Assembly (NCBI RefSeq): GCF_000143415.4
Contig: NW_003314334.1
Coordinates: 879,710 to 943,709, forward strand
Reading direction: 5' to 3'
Source of the DNA: Selaginella moellendorffii
Lineage: Eukaryota > Streptophyta > Lycopodiopsida > Selaginellales > Selaginellaceae
Length of the DNA: 64,000 nt
Position 1 is the first letter of the stretch; each line of letters opens with the position of its first letter. Below the pieces are notes generated by a model. It made no database searches. It was not told where the DNA came from and saw only the letters and a program-made list of their open reading frames with translations. Below, one piece after another: positions 42,786 through 53,700 of the stretch. Position numbers and translations under genes: made by a program.

Positions 42786-43356
42786 CACGAAGAACCCTAA
42801 ACCTTACCAAACAAACTAAATTCCCATTTCGAATCCATAACATTGACTAAATAATATCTATCATAGCAAAAATTATGTTTACTACTAATATCTTCCAAGC
42901 TTGAGCATTGCTGGTTCTCTCACAAACAAAAGTTGGCGATGATATATACTTTGTAGATATGAACGTGGAAACAAAGGCTGTTCCGAAATCGATATCATAC
43001 GAAAACAATGAGCATGAAATATACTAAGCTGTTTCAAAAGACACATCCATCCACGAAAGTGGTCGCAAAGTTATTTAGAATCTAAAGCTTTAAGAAGTAA
43101 TGAACAAAACTTTCTACGGATCAACCAATCCCATGTTTCTCTTTTTCCTAGGCAAGACCACTCTCGTTTTTGTGAAAGATGGGCCGCCTTGTCCTAGATC
43201 GCTGCTGCTTGCATTTGCTTTGCTCCTGCAGCAGTCGTCGGTCTTCCTTCTCGCAGCATTTCATTGTTATTGCACAGAATCAGATATTAATTTAAAAAGT
43301 CATCTAAAACAATGTATTATTATTATTATCGAAATCTCTGAGGCATGACAATTTGG
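42786..43356. other. intergenic
   Basis: No gene is seen. It includes the URB2 promoter with its telo-box and the 3' flank of the DUF1218 gene. An ATTATT repeat lies near 43314-43331. Confidence 0.5.
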
Positions 43357-44032
43357 CTACACGGGGCCAGCAGCATGGAGAATCCTCTGCGCCGCCTTGT
43401 TGTAGCAGACATAGTAAGCCATGGAAGCTATCGCGGTGAGAAAAGCGAAAGCCGCACCGATCCCAAATATCTCTTGCCGGGCAGCCTTACAGTCGTGGAA
43501 TGAAGTGCGTTTCACTTTTTTCATCGATAAATTTACTCGCGAAGAACCCACAAGAATGAAGATCTCCGCGAAGAGAAACATCGTCCTGGCAGTGAGAAAA
43601 CAACGCTTTTAGGTGAGCTCGAGATCATAAACGAAGAACACTTTTTACCATGAGAAGATACAAAGGATGATAGTGCAAATGTTTGCAACCTTTGCCTTGG
43701 GAGGGCACGGGCAGCACCTACATTTGGTGGAAAGAAGTAAAAAGAGCTGCCCGGCTGCGAGAAAAATCGCGGAGGCGGCTCCAAGAGTCGTGGCCCGGTG
43801 AAACTCACAGGTGAAAGTCTGGGCATTTCCGCTAACTCTTTGAGCAGTGGCCTATATCCATCCAAGAACATAGCAACATTTGCAAGTGATCTTAGAGAAT
43901 TCTTGGTATAAACTCTCCAGAGTTGCAGCTTACGTGAGTGATTCGAAACGCCGCTGCTACTGCGAGTGCGAACGATACAGAGTGCAAGATGAAAGCTAAC
44001 GAGACGATCTGGGGGGACTTTCTCATCGCCAT
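43357..44032 (-). CDS. DUF1218 membrane protein (Modifying Wall Lignin-like)
   Basis: Three exons (44032-43934, 43851-43649, 43585-43357) encode 176 residues. The family has four membrane helices and conserved Cys. Helix 1 is SLAFILHSVSFALAVAAAF with a short luminal loop after it. A loop with TCEF precedes the second helix (AASAIFLAAGQLFLLLS), followed by the CRCCPC cluster and a third helix (ICTIILCIFSW into MFLFAEIFILVGSSR). The fourth helix leads to AYYVCYNKAA, the typical DUF1218 end. Some Arabidopsis members (MWL1/2) affect lignin. The role here is unknown. Confidence 0.82.
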
Positions 44033-44284
44033 AAGCACCAAAAACTTCGAGATCTCGCACCAGAAACTTTGAAATCTCGCGAAAAAATACGAAGACTGGC
44101 CTCGCGGTGTGTTTAAAAGGAGCAAGCCGGGCGGCAGTGGACTCTAAAGGTAAAGTGGCATCCATTATTATGCTTTAACTTCTACGGAGGAGCCGACTCA
44201 TTGTCCCACAGGATCATACGCATCTTCAATCATATCAATCTAAGTCATAGAGGAAATGACTTAGATTCAAAAGGCTTAAATGGC
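44033..44284. other. intergenic
   Basis: The promoter side of the DUF1218 gene. No gene is seen. Confidence 0.4.
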
Positions 44285-44400
44285 TTATTCAGTGATGGTT
44301 GCAAGCGTAGGGCACAGCACCACCAGATGCAGGTTATGCTCCTTGGCCAGATCCCAAGCTAATTTCTCAAACTCGGTCTTAGCCAGTTGGTAGCATACCA
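44285..44400 (-). pseudogene. short-chain dehydrogenase/reductase (CCR/DFR-like) exon fragment
   Basis: The minus-strand frame reads CYQLAKTEFEKLAWDLAKEH and continues to CPTLATITE and a stop. This matches the YxxxK region of extended SDRs such as cinnamoyl-CoA or dihydroflavonol reductases (YxxSKTxAEKxAWxFA). No Rossmann N-terminus or further exons are found nearby, so it looks like a stranded fragment. Confidence 0.6.
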
Positions 44401-44672
44401 GATTCAAAGTAACGAAAACGAAGAAGATAATTGTGTCAACTAGGATTTCACCTTGTTCTCTGGCATATACTGCAAGATATATTGTCAATAAGATGCTTAG
44501 CTCAACAATGCAATCTCTTGGGCACAAGTGGACTATAAACAAAACTATATATAAGAAAGCTCAAATGAATAACTCCTTATATATCATCCAACTGCATAAA
44601 GTTTTTCTGGGAATCTTAACTATACATTTTCAAATGTAAACAAAGTTAAGATACATGGCTCTGTCATATGTT

Positions 44673-46621
44673 TCAGCACCAACACTTGTGTATGGTTTGC
44701 TGTACTTGTGTTGACAGTGCCTTTACCGGTAGCTCTGCAAGTCCTAAAAGTGAGGAGGCCATCCGTAGCACTGCAACAAAGTCGAAGCCCACAGCCTCAT
44801 CGCTGGGATGAGAAACCACAAACGCGAGCCAAGCCTGCAGCGCTGGGCTCACAATGCCGGAGCTGGCAAGTTCATCATCAACTCTAAAACCTTGGCGCAA
44901 TTCCCGACACGCCTGGACTTCTCCTCTCAGGGCGGCCCCTTCCCAAGGCAAACACTCGCCGGCCATGTCCAAACACACGTAGGCAACCGACACTAGCTCC
45001 GACATGAGGCCTGGCATTCTTCCCTCGAGCACCTCCCAAGAACTGTAGAGCAAATTGACTGCTGTTTCGTGCTGCTCTTGCTGCTTCAAATCCACGGCAC
45101 AGCCAAAATCATACAAGTAGAAACGAGTGCCACCTTCTCGTGTGTGCTGGACACCGATGTTCGAGGGGTTTATATCAGCGTGAGCAATGCCTTGGCTCTG
45201 CAAAAGCACCAGCGATCAGCTCTCGGCACAGATGGCATGGTAAGCTTACATGGAGAACGAGGACGGACTCTGTCAAATCCTTGCACAGCCGCTCTACAAC
45301 TCGCGCTTCCAGCGGACGCGTTGTGTAAGTGACTGCAAACGACTCTCCGTCCAGCTCCGTCAGCAGAACAGGCATTTGGTTCCAAAAGCCAGAGAAAACG
45401 ACGCGCGGGAACAAGTCGCTATGCTCGTTGAGACGCTGGAGAATCCTTGCGTCATTCTCTAGCTGAAAGGTTTAGAGTCGTGAATATAAAGACGAAGAGC
45501 TCCATGTGTATTACCTGATCCCAAAGTCGAGAGTGGAGGCAAAGCTGCGTGATTTGCTTCTTGGTGTCCATCGAGTGGCCGATTTTCATGAGGAGAAGCT
45601 GGCCTGTGGCCTCGTCCATCACTTTAAAGACCGAATTGGATACGCTCGACGTACTAAACTGGTGCAGTACCCGAAGCCGTAGATCGTGCTTGCCGCCGGT
45701 GGCTATGGTTATAAGCTGGCCGGGTTCGTAAGACATGGGTCGTATGCTCATCACGTTACCCAGCCAAGATAAGAACCCAAGCTCCTGAAAATACTATTAG
45801 TGAGATTTATAGAAGAACACGAACACAAACCAGTAAGGGAGAATCGTTGGCGTCGCCAAAGAGAAAGGGCTTAGATTGTAGGAGCTGGCCATGTCGGACA
45901 ACCACACAAACAAAGCGGTCCCTCTGCAGGATCACGGCTGGAAAACTTTCTTTGGTGTTTGAAGTTACGAACTCCAGTTTCCTGCAGAGGAGAGTTGTAA
46001 GTTTTGAGTTTTGTACAAAAGGATTCAAAAGGATACAAACCCAGCAGAGATTTCATCCCTGTGATCGAACAGCCTCACACCAAAGCAAGCCTCGAAGTCT
46101 CCAACCAGCTCCTGAAACTGACCCTGATCGCTGCAGGTGTGAATGCGTGTAATCGCGGACACCATGGCCCTGCACTGCTCGTCCAGAGTGCTGGACTTGT
46201 TAGTAAACCGCAGGAACGCCGTGGCGGAAACGTGATCCAAGTGTAGCAAGCCCTTGAACACGGGAAACATGCTGTGCAGCCGATCAAACTCGAGAATACC
46301 ACAACTGGTCTTTTGCCTTTTGTAAGATTCGGGAGCGGCCACGCGGAAATAATACTTGCGACAAGGCTCCAACGCCTGCTGAGCGTTCTGAGCCCGTATT
46401 TTCATCCAGTGGTTCTTCCCGGTGAGAAACCAGAAGACACTGCCTGGAGGGAGCCTCTCACCAGCCCGATGCTTGATCCTTTCAACAGCTTCACCCAAAG
46501 TGCTGCCCGGCGCCACCTGAATCGAATCCACGCCTGGGTGAGCAAGTACAGCCTCAGGCGTTGGCGCCAAGCCCGCGCCTGGCTCCCTCTCCACCTTACA
46601 GAACACTACATTACCCTCCAT
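44673..46621 (-). CDS. atypical protein kinase-like protein (FunK1/Crinkler-kinase-like)
   Basis: Five exons (46621-46041, 45981-45831, 45784-45515, 45462-45250, 45197-44673) encode 579 residues. The first 200 or so residues are a domain I do not recognise by name (FWFLTGKNHWMKIR, FRVAAPESYKRQ). The C-terminal half has kinase landmarks: Lys in LLLMKIGHS, the catalytic loop HADINPSNIGV and DFG in LYDFGCAVDL. The catalytic loop has Asn where most kinases have Lys, as in some atypical kinases. The layout of N-domain plus diverged kinase recalls fungal FunK1 and some Crinkler kinases; this is resemblance, not proof. The frame is intact, so it may be active. Confidence 0.65.
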
Positions 46622-46703
46622 CTATCTCAAAAAAACCCTAGCGCCGGCTCAAAAAGATGGCGCTTTGGTGACGACTCATGCAAGCATCGAACTCTCGCTG
46701 CAA

Positions 46704-47452
46704 ATGGATGCTCTTGACTTGCCTGCTGGTCTCACATACGAGCAGTCGATGATCGATAGGAGCAAGGTCCACATCTCGATCTTCACGAACGGGATCTGGC
46801 CCCGAGTTCGAGGAAGGCGGCTGCTCAAAACCATTGAGAGCGGTGAGACTTACTACTTTCGATTCGACTGCTGCTTCCAGATGAGGAACCCGAGCACAAA
46901 GTGATTAAGCAGTGCTTTACTGAGAGTAGAGCTCTTGCTTCTGGAAGATACCACATTGTCTCTAGCCTGGTGGATGCATTTCCACAGCTCGTTCGGGTTT
47001 TTGGCATTCCTGTGGAGCCGACAGTGTTCGAAAAACTGTGGGTAGCAAAAGGTGACAGCGAGCCAGCAGAGATTTGCGTGAAGCAAGTAGCTCCATGGGA
47101 AGAAGCTTCTGGACACAATTCTAGTCCCAGGATGCGACGCAACGAGGGTGCAGGTCGAGATTAACAAGACGTTTCTTCACGACGAGAAGATTGACGTTCA
47201 AGCTTCGATGCTCGAGCTGCCTCAGGCATCGTGGAGCTCGTCATGGAATACAAGGGATGTCTGTCCGAGATGGAAAGATCCAAGTGGTTGGGCGGGTGCA
47301 AACGTCCCTGGAACATCGGCATCTGAGGAAGCTCCTCCTTCCTGGCTCGGTCATGAGTAACCTTTACCTCATTCCCATTCAGGTTGGTACAAACGGGCAA
47401 GATGACATTATGTTCCAAGCTTCAGATGAGACACCCCAAGGTCAAAATTGAT
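46704..47452 (+). pseudogene. broken relative of the kinase N-terminal domain
   Basis: Divergent from the kinase gene. The first frame from ATG 46704 (MDALDLPAGLTY) contains IFTNGIWPRVRG and ESGETYYFRF, which resemble FLTGKNHWMKIR and EPCRKYYFRV in the kinase gene. The open frame then changes near 46880 (EEPEHKVIKQCFTES...), again near 47120 and again near 47260, ending at 47452. Introns do not easily join these frames, so it is probably a decayed gene of the same or a related family. Confidence 0.5.
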
Positions 47453-48430
47453 GCTGAATCGCTAGTTCTCTGACGATGGTTGCAATGTAGACTTGGACAA
47501 ACGAAGAGTAATGAACTGCAAAAGCATTTTTGGTATTGATTCTTCCCAAATCCCGACTGCATACTCCTGCGCTTAGAAAGCTATAGAATGGAACACTTTC
47601 TCAGATGACTACCATCGATCTCGCTTTACCTCTCCCATTTCTTCGAATCACCGGCACCAGCCAAGGTGAATCGCTCTAAAGTCTGAAGACAAGCGTTTGG
47701 CCCTAACTTTTACTACACGCATGAAAATATACCACCAAAAGTCAACTTAGATCTAAGATCGCGCCCTCATCATATTTATAGTATAGGTGGTAACAAATTA
47801 TAACACAAGTAGGTAATGCATCTTCAATCATATTAATCTATCCGAGTCTTCTGAGTTTTGAACACGCTGCCACTCATCCAAAAGTGCCCGGCCCGCCCAG
47901 CGATCTCAGTGCACTGCATAAAAAGCTATAGCGATGCTGACTGTGGGAGAGCCGCTATAATCGAATGCAAAGCCCGCATCTGCGCTTAAAAGAGATGTTG
48001 AAAATAATCGCACGCCATTTGATGCATCTCAGCCAGATCAGTGACAAGTCGACCCGCAGCATCTTTCAACCCGAGAATAGAAACACTTCCCTCTGTTACA
48101 CCAACCAGCAGCGTGGGGACTGCAGAACCACTCCCACGGGCACCGGCTGCAAGCTAGTTAACAGGGTGAGCGCACCAACCGGAGCGAACTACTCCCGCGA
48201 GCTCTATAGCTGGCTGCAAGTCGGTGGTCGTGATGGACTGATCGTGGTGAAAGATGATGGTAAGTGGTACGTGGTCGCCAGCAGAGATATAAGGTGTGTT
48301 GATGATGATGATGTGATGATGATGAGTGATCAAGCCTGCTACGCTGCTTGAGCACAAATACTGTAGTCTCAGCCGCAGGACAAGTGCTAGTCCTTACTTC
48401 CACTGGAAATCAGACATTCGTCTCTTACTT
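47453..48430. other. unassigned stretch
   Basis: No recognisable gene. A weak open frame lies at 47965-48351 on the plus strand, with several Cys and a GAT-repeat microsatellite at 48301-48325 at its end. I cannot assign it. Confidence 0.4.
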
Positions 48431-48439
48431 ACATGGCTG

Positions 48440-48735
48440 GGAAGCCTAGGAATATGGTGCATGACGTACCTGAGGCACTGGGGTGGATGAGCTTGCATCT
48501 TTCTCTTCATTTTCTGTGATTGAAGTGCTTGCCCCGTTAGGGTTCCTGAGACCTGTAACTTCAAGTCAATTCGGTCAATAAATCTCTACCATTCATCACC
48601 AGCAATCAAGTGCCACACGATCAGCCAACCAAAAGTTACGGGTCTCAGGAACCCTAATGGGGCACGATCACAGAAAATGAAGAGAAAGATGCAAGCTCAT
48701 CCAGGTACATCATGCAAGGCTTCCCGGCAACGACA
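48440..48735. repeat. inverted repeat with hairpin potential
   Basis: The left arm at about 48440-48560 and the right arm at about 48635-48735 are reverse complements with small gaps. Matching blocks include GCATCTTTCTCTTCATTTTC (left) and GAAAATGAAGAGAAAGATGC (right), and the segment around GGTTCCTGAGACC. The loop is about 75 bases. Confidence 0.8.
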
Positions 48736-49276
48736 CAACTGCCTGGCTCAAGGACCATCCACAAGGCACCCTGACCAAAAGCTGGCGAGGAAGGTGGCTG
48801 CCTCCTTCAACCCCAAGACCGATGGCACCAACGAGATCACCATCAGCCCAGCAAGAATTGCTTCCATTTTCAACATCTCGGCAAGTGCACAGCAGAGGTC
48901 TATGGAGCTCTACTCGACGTGTGAACGTGGCTCATCATCTCCACGAGCTCCTTCTCAAGCTTCTCGCTGTGCCATCCTCGCTACACTCAACAAGAAAACC
49001 ATGCGAACAGTAATGTTCCCACTGTTGGTAGCTCTACACGAAGCTCTTCCCAACAAGCAACCGTGGACAACCCAAATGAACTACAAAGAACAAAGCGACA
49101 GCTCTGAGGATCAGTCAAGATTAGAAGGAGCAACTCCCAGCAAGAAACCGAAGCCAGCACCTCAACAATCAAGCTCAGCTCACTCCAGCAACACCAGCTC
49201 CAGCAACAAACACTCCAACAATTCAACTCCACTTCGCTGCTGCCTCACACGCAACACACCAGTGAATCTAGCTTGA
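48677..49276 (+). pseudogene. transposable-element-like open frame of unknown type
   Basis: A 199-codon frame that begins inside the right arm of the inverted repeat. It is rich in Ser, Thr, Gln and Asn toward the end. No family is recognised. Given its position among repeats it is likely a degraded element fragment rather than a host gene. Confidence 0.3.
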
Positions 49277-49315
49277 AATCTGCTGCTCCAAGAGCAGCTC
49301 GTCATCAGCAATAAT

Positions 49316-50757
49316 GAAGACAACTCACACCAGCATCCACACACCCCAGCATCCGGATCCACTCGAATCAGCCCCAAAACCAACTTCTTCTCATCAACAA
49401 CTCAACATCTCCAAAGGAAAACGTCAGCTGCTCGCCTAAGACTTGGTTTCTCCACCAGCTGAGAACGTCATTCTCACCACCCAAACCCCTCTACATGTTC
49501 CATGAAAGAAAACATTGACTACCTTTGCTAATCACTCGCAGAACACGCAACCATAGCAAATGCTGCGACAAAAATTCCACCCCTTCAACAAAATTTCAAG
49601 TGGAAGATTTGGGCCGTTCAACCCCAGTGGATAGTTCCACATCTGGGCCGTTCATTCAGCATCAATGCGAAATGCTCATCTCCAACCACCTCAAAGAATC
49701 CAGACCGACCACGCCACCCACATCCAATGAAGCAGATTAAGCCTCTAGCAACTTCAAATCCCGGGACCAAAAACACAGCAAACCCTAGTGAGGAACACCA
49801 GGATCATGGAGGAGGAGCAAGAGCAGCAGCTATGCCTCAGCCACAGAGTCAGGTACGCCGTGATTACGACAAGATCAGGAAGGAGTACAAGGATAAACTC
49901 TGCGACTTGAGCTACTGCACCCGTAAGTTGTTTGAAGCCCTTGATCAACGCATGTACCACGAGCTCCATGACCAAGCGAACCACTTCCCATGCTGTGTAT
50001 GATATGCTGTGTATGATCAAATCTATGGTTGGTATGGTATGATCAGATGTCAGCTGGTGTTGGGAAGTGGTTCGCTTGGTTGTGGAGCTCATGATGCATG
50101 TGTTGATCAAGGGCTTCAAACAACTTGCGAGTGCAGTAGCTCGGGTCACAGAGTTTATCCTCGTACTCCTTCCTGATCTCGTTGTAATCACGGTGTACCT
50201 GACTCTGTGGCTGAGGCATGGCTGCTGCTCTTGCTCCTGCTCCGTAATCCTGGTGTTCCTCGCTAGGGTTCACTGTGTTCTTGGTCTCGGGATTTGAAGT
50301 TTGCTGGAGGCTTAATCTGCTTCATTGGATATGGTGGCATGGTCAGTTCGGATTCTTTGATGTGGTTGGAGATGAGCATTTCAGATTGATGCTGAATGAA
50401 CGGCCCAGATGTGGCACTGAAATTAATGTATCCACTGGGGTTGAACAGCCCAAATCTTCCGCTTGAAATTTTGTTGAAGGGGCAGAATTTTTGCTAATGC
50501 TTGTCGCGGCATTTGCTGAAGGAGGCATGGTTGCGTGTTCTACGAGTGATTGGTGAAGGTAGTTGATTTTTTCTTTCATGGAGCGTGTCAAGGGGGTCGG
50601 GGCGGTGAGAATGACATTCTCAGCTGGTGGAGAAACCGAGTCCTGGGCGAGCAGCTGATGTTTTCCTTTGGAGATGTTGAGTTGGTGGTGAGAAGAAGTC
50701 GCTGATTTGAGTGGATCCAGGTGCTGGGGTGAGTGTGGAAGCTGTGAGTTGTCTTGA
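49316..50757. repeat. large palindrome of element fragments, arms about 0.7 kb
   Basis: The plus-strand arm (about 49316-49990) and minus-strand arm (about 50045-50757) are inverted copies with scattered differences and a spacer of about 60 bases. Both arms encode the same peptide blocks in opposite directions, for example ARAAAMPQPQSQV and YCTRKLFEALDQ. They point tail to tail toward the spacer. Confidence 0.85.
50003..50026 (+). repeat. 24-base direct repeat, left copy
   Basis: An exact match to 56424-56447. The copies lie about 6.4 kb apart and bracket the degraded Ty3 element and one palindrome arm. They may mark element ends or a duplication boundary. Confidence 0.6.
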
Positions 50758-53700
50758 GGATAGTATGGTGTCAACGTTTTGTGTCGGATTTTGAACTTGG
50801 TGGTGAGATGTTCAATCATTTCATTGATGAAGTGGGTGCCTCTGTCGGTGACGAGTTCGAGTGGTGTGCCAAAACGAGTGATGATATTTTTGTAGATGAA
50901 GTTTGCTGTTGCTTTTGCTGTGGCGTGTCAGAGAGGTATTGCTTCAGCCCACTTGGTAGTGTAATTGATGGCATTGATGATGTACTGATTTTGCCCTTCT
51001 CAGATGTGGTTTGCGACTTTGCGCTTCCGTTCAAAGGTCGAGACGGCCTCGTGTAGAAGCTCGCAGAGATAGGTGCTGACTTGGTGTCCGACGAAGTCGA
51101 ATCCCCATTTCTGAAATGGTGCCATCTAGAATGTCGGGTTGAGTTGCTGAGTCTGAGTTTTCAGTAGTAATCAGTGTCATTTGACATGTGTCGCAGCATC
51201 TGCAGAATTCTTCAGTGTCGTGCCAGAGTGTCGGCCACCAGAGGCCAGCTTAAAGAATCTTCTGAGTTGTGGTGTCAGCAGTGAAGTGTCCGCCGGAAGG
51301 TCCAGCATGAGCTTCCTTGATGATTTGAGTTGTGCTTGGCAGCTTGATGCATCGGCGAAGAATGTTGTCGATGCTGAGTTTGTAGAGACTGCCGCCAAAG
51401 ACTGAGTATCAGCGGGTCTTAGTGACGAAAGTCTTCTTTTGGTCGGACGTGGTGTACCGGTCTAGAACTTTTGCTGAAATCAGGTAACTGAAGATGTTGC
51501 CAAGCCAGGTTGCCAGTATTGAAACTCGGAACAGGTTTGAGTTGGGTAAGTTGTCAGTGAGTCTTTCGGGTTTGTCGCCGGTGGTGATCCAGATGAGATA
51601 GTCATCTTGCTCATGATTTTTGCCGGGTTTGTGGACGATTTCGAAGTTGTATTCTTGTAGTAAAAGGAACCATCTTGATATTCAATCAAATAGTATCGGC
51701 TTGTTGATGAGGTAAAGGAGTGTCTTGTGATCGACGAAAAGGACAACTTTGGTTGACAGTATGTTGTGTCAGAACTTCTGAAGTGAGTAGGCCATCTTTC
51801 TCTGTGGTGGTGTAGTTTCGTTCAGCTGGGTTGAGTAGTTGGCTAGCGTAGTAGATCGGTTGATCTCGGTTGTTGTGCTGAGTTTGATTGAGAATTGTGC
51901 TAGTGGCGATGTTGGAAGTGTTGACATGAATGTGGAACTCTTGTATCTAGTCGGGCTTGGTGAGGATCGGTGCTGTTGTGAGTTTGAATTAGAGTGTTGA
52001 ATGTTTGTTCCCCTTAAGCCAACTAGAAAAGGGGCAATTGCTTGATGAGAGAGCCCTTAGTGGCTATTTTATCCCCTAAAGTTCTAAGGATCCACAGTGA
52101 CAGTCATCCCATGATCACATGCACTACAGTGTTAATGTTAGGTGATTTGTCTGTCGGTTTTCTAGTGTTGAGTCTTGGCATTGTTGTTGAGCTGGTGATG
52201 GCTGAGCTTCATTGTCAGAGTCTAAAATCACTAATTCAGGTAGTCGTAGAGTGAGTTGCCATTGTATCTTGGCGACTAACTTTTGCTTCTTTTTCCATTC
52301 CCGAAGTTTTGTCAAGCTCTTTGGGCCCTTCTCTTCACTATCTTCAAAATCTCTGTCCAGTTGTTGTTTTTTTGCTCGAATTCATGCTCGGGTTTGTACT
52401 GCCATGACTTGAGGATCAGAGTCATCATTGTTGGCATAAGGTAGTTTGTCGGTCTCAACCATCCTTGTTGCTGGTAGTCACTATTAGTTCTGATCTTGTT
52501 GTCGAGGAGGCAGCGGACCAAGTCTTGGCAGACCTCCTTGGTTTTGAAGTCGAGGTTGCCATGGCCGGTTGTTGTAGTTGCTTTGGTAGCCCTGGTATTG
52601 ATAACCTTGGCCTTGGTATCCTCAATTCTGGTATCTCGGGTATTGTTAGTATCCTTGGTTATAGTTGTCTTAGTTCTCCAGGTAGTTCCGATTTGGTGGG
52701 TATTGTCGATCATTGTAGTTGTTGTTGTAGTTGTTGTAGTGAGGTTGATCATTCCATTGTCGACTCTGTTGTTGGAAGTTGTTTCTCGGTGGTCTCCAGT
52801 TTGTCAGAGGTGGTGCTAGGTAGTTGTCAAAGTATTGATTCAGATATGGTTGTTGAAACTACTGTCCGGATAGTTCAAGATTTGCCGAACTTTCAGAGAA
52901 TTTCAAAATCTGCAAGTCTTGGCTTCATGACCTTCTTTGGCACAGATCTGGCATTTGGAGATTTAGAGTTTGCAGTCACTTGGTGGATGTCCTTCATTCT
53001 TGCACTTAATACACCAAATTCCAGATCGAAATTCTTTGATGTTGGCCTTGACCTTTCCCTTGAGTTTGTCAATTGTTTTCCTGAGTTTCCGAAGTTTTGA
53101 CTTGGCATTCTCTCTGAGTTCATCGTCAGATTCGTCATTGGAACTACTGTCAGAATCTGAGTCGTCGGTGTCGTCGACTTGTGCTGTCATTCGTCAAGCT
53201 TGAACATCTTGAAGTGCTCTTGCTAGTTTGGGTAAGTGGCGATGTTGATGTGTGTCGCCACTTCTTGGAGGGATCGTCAGAGGCCTTGCATGTACCATTG
53301 GTAAAGTAAAGTTTCGGTGGTGTTGTTGCTGCATTTGCTGGCATGTCAAGTGAAGGTTTGAGAGTAGTCATCGATGGATTGACTGAACTTCTACTTGAGT
53401 TTTGGATCTTATGAAGTTGTTTGCTTTGAGTGAGGGAAGACTTGAATTGGTCAATGAGCTTAAATGTGAGGTCATTGAAACTTGTATTTTGAGGAAGTGT
53501 TTGAGCCCATTCGTTGGCTCTCTTTCAAAGGGTACACTGGAAGTAGTATGGGAGTTTGGTTGTTTGGCTGTTGATTCAGATTGCTTCTTGGAACTATTTG
53601 ACATGTTTCTCGGCATCTTCTGACTTCAGACCATGAAATAGTGGATACGAAACGTGTCTTCCGATGGGTATGTTGGCGATGGTGGTAGTGACTGCCATTT

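Noticed and set aside
43100-43348. 82-codon plus-strand frame between URB2 and the DUF1218 gene
   Set aside because: It has no homology, ends in a simple ATT repeat and lies in a low-complexity intergenic region.
52465-53100. Plus-strand 211-codon frame rich in Val, Ser and Cys
   Set aside because: The minus strand here encodes gag and zinc-knuckle remnants; the plus frame is its shadow.
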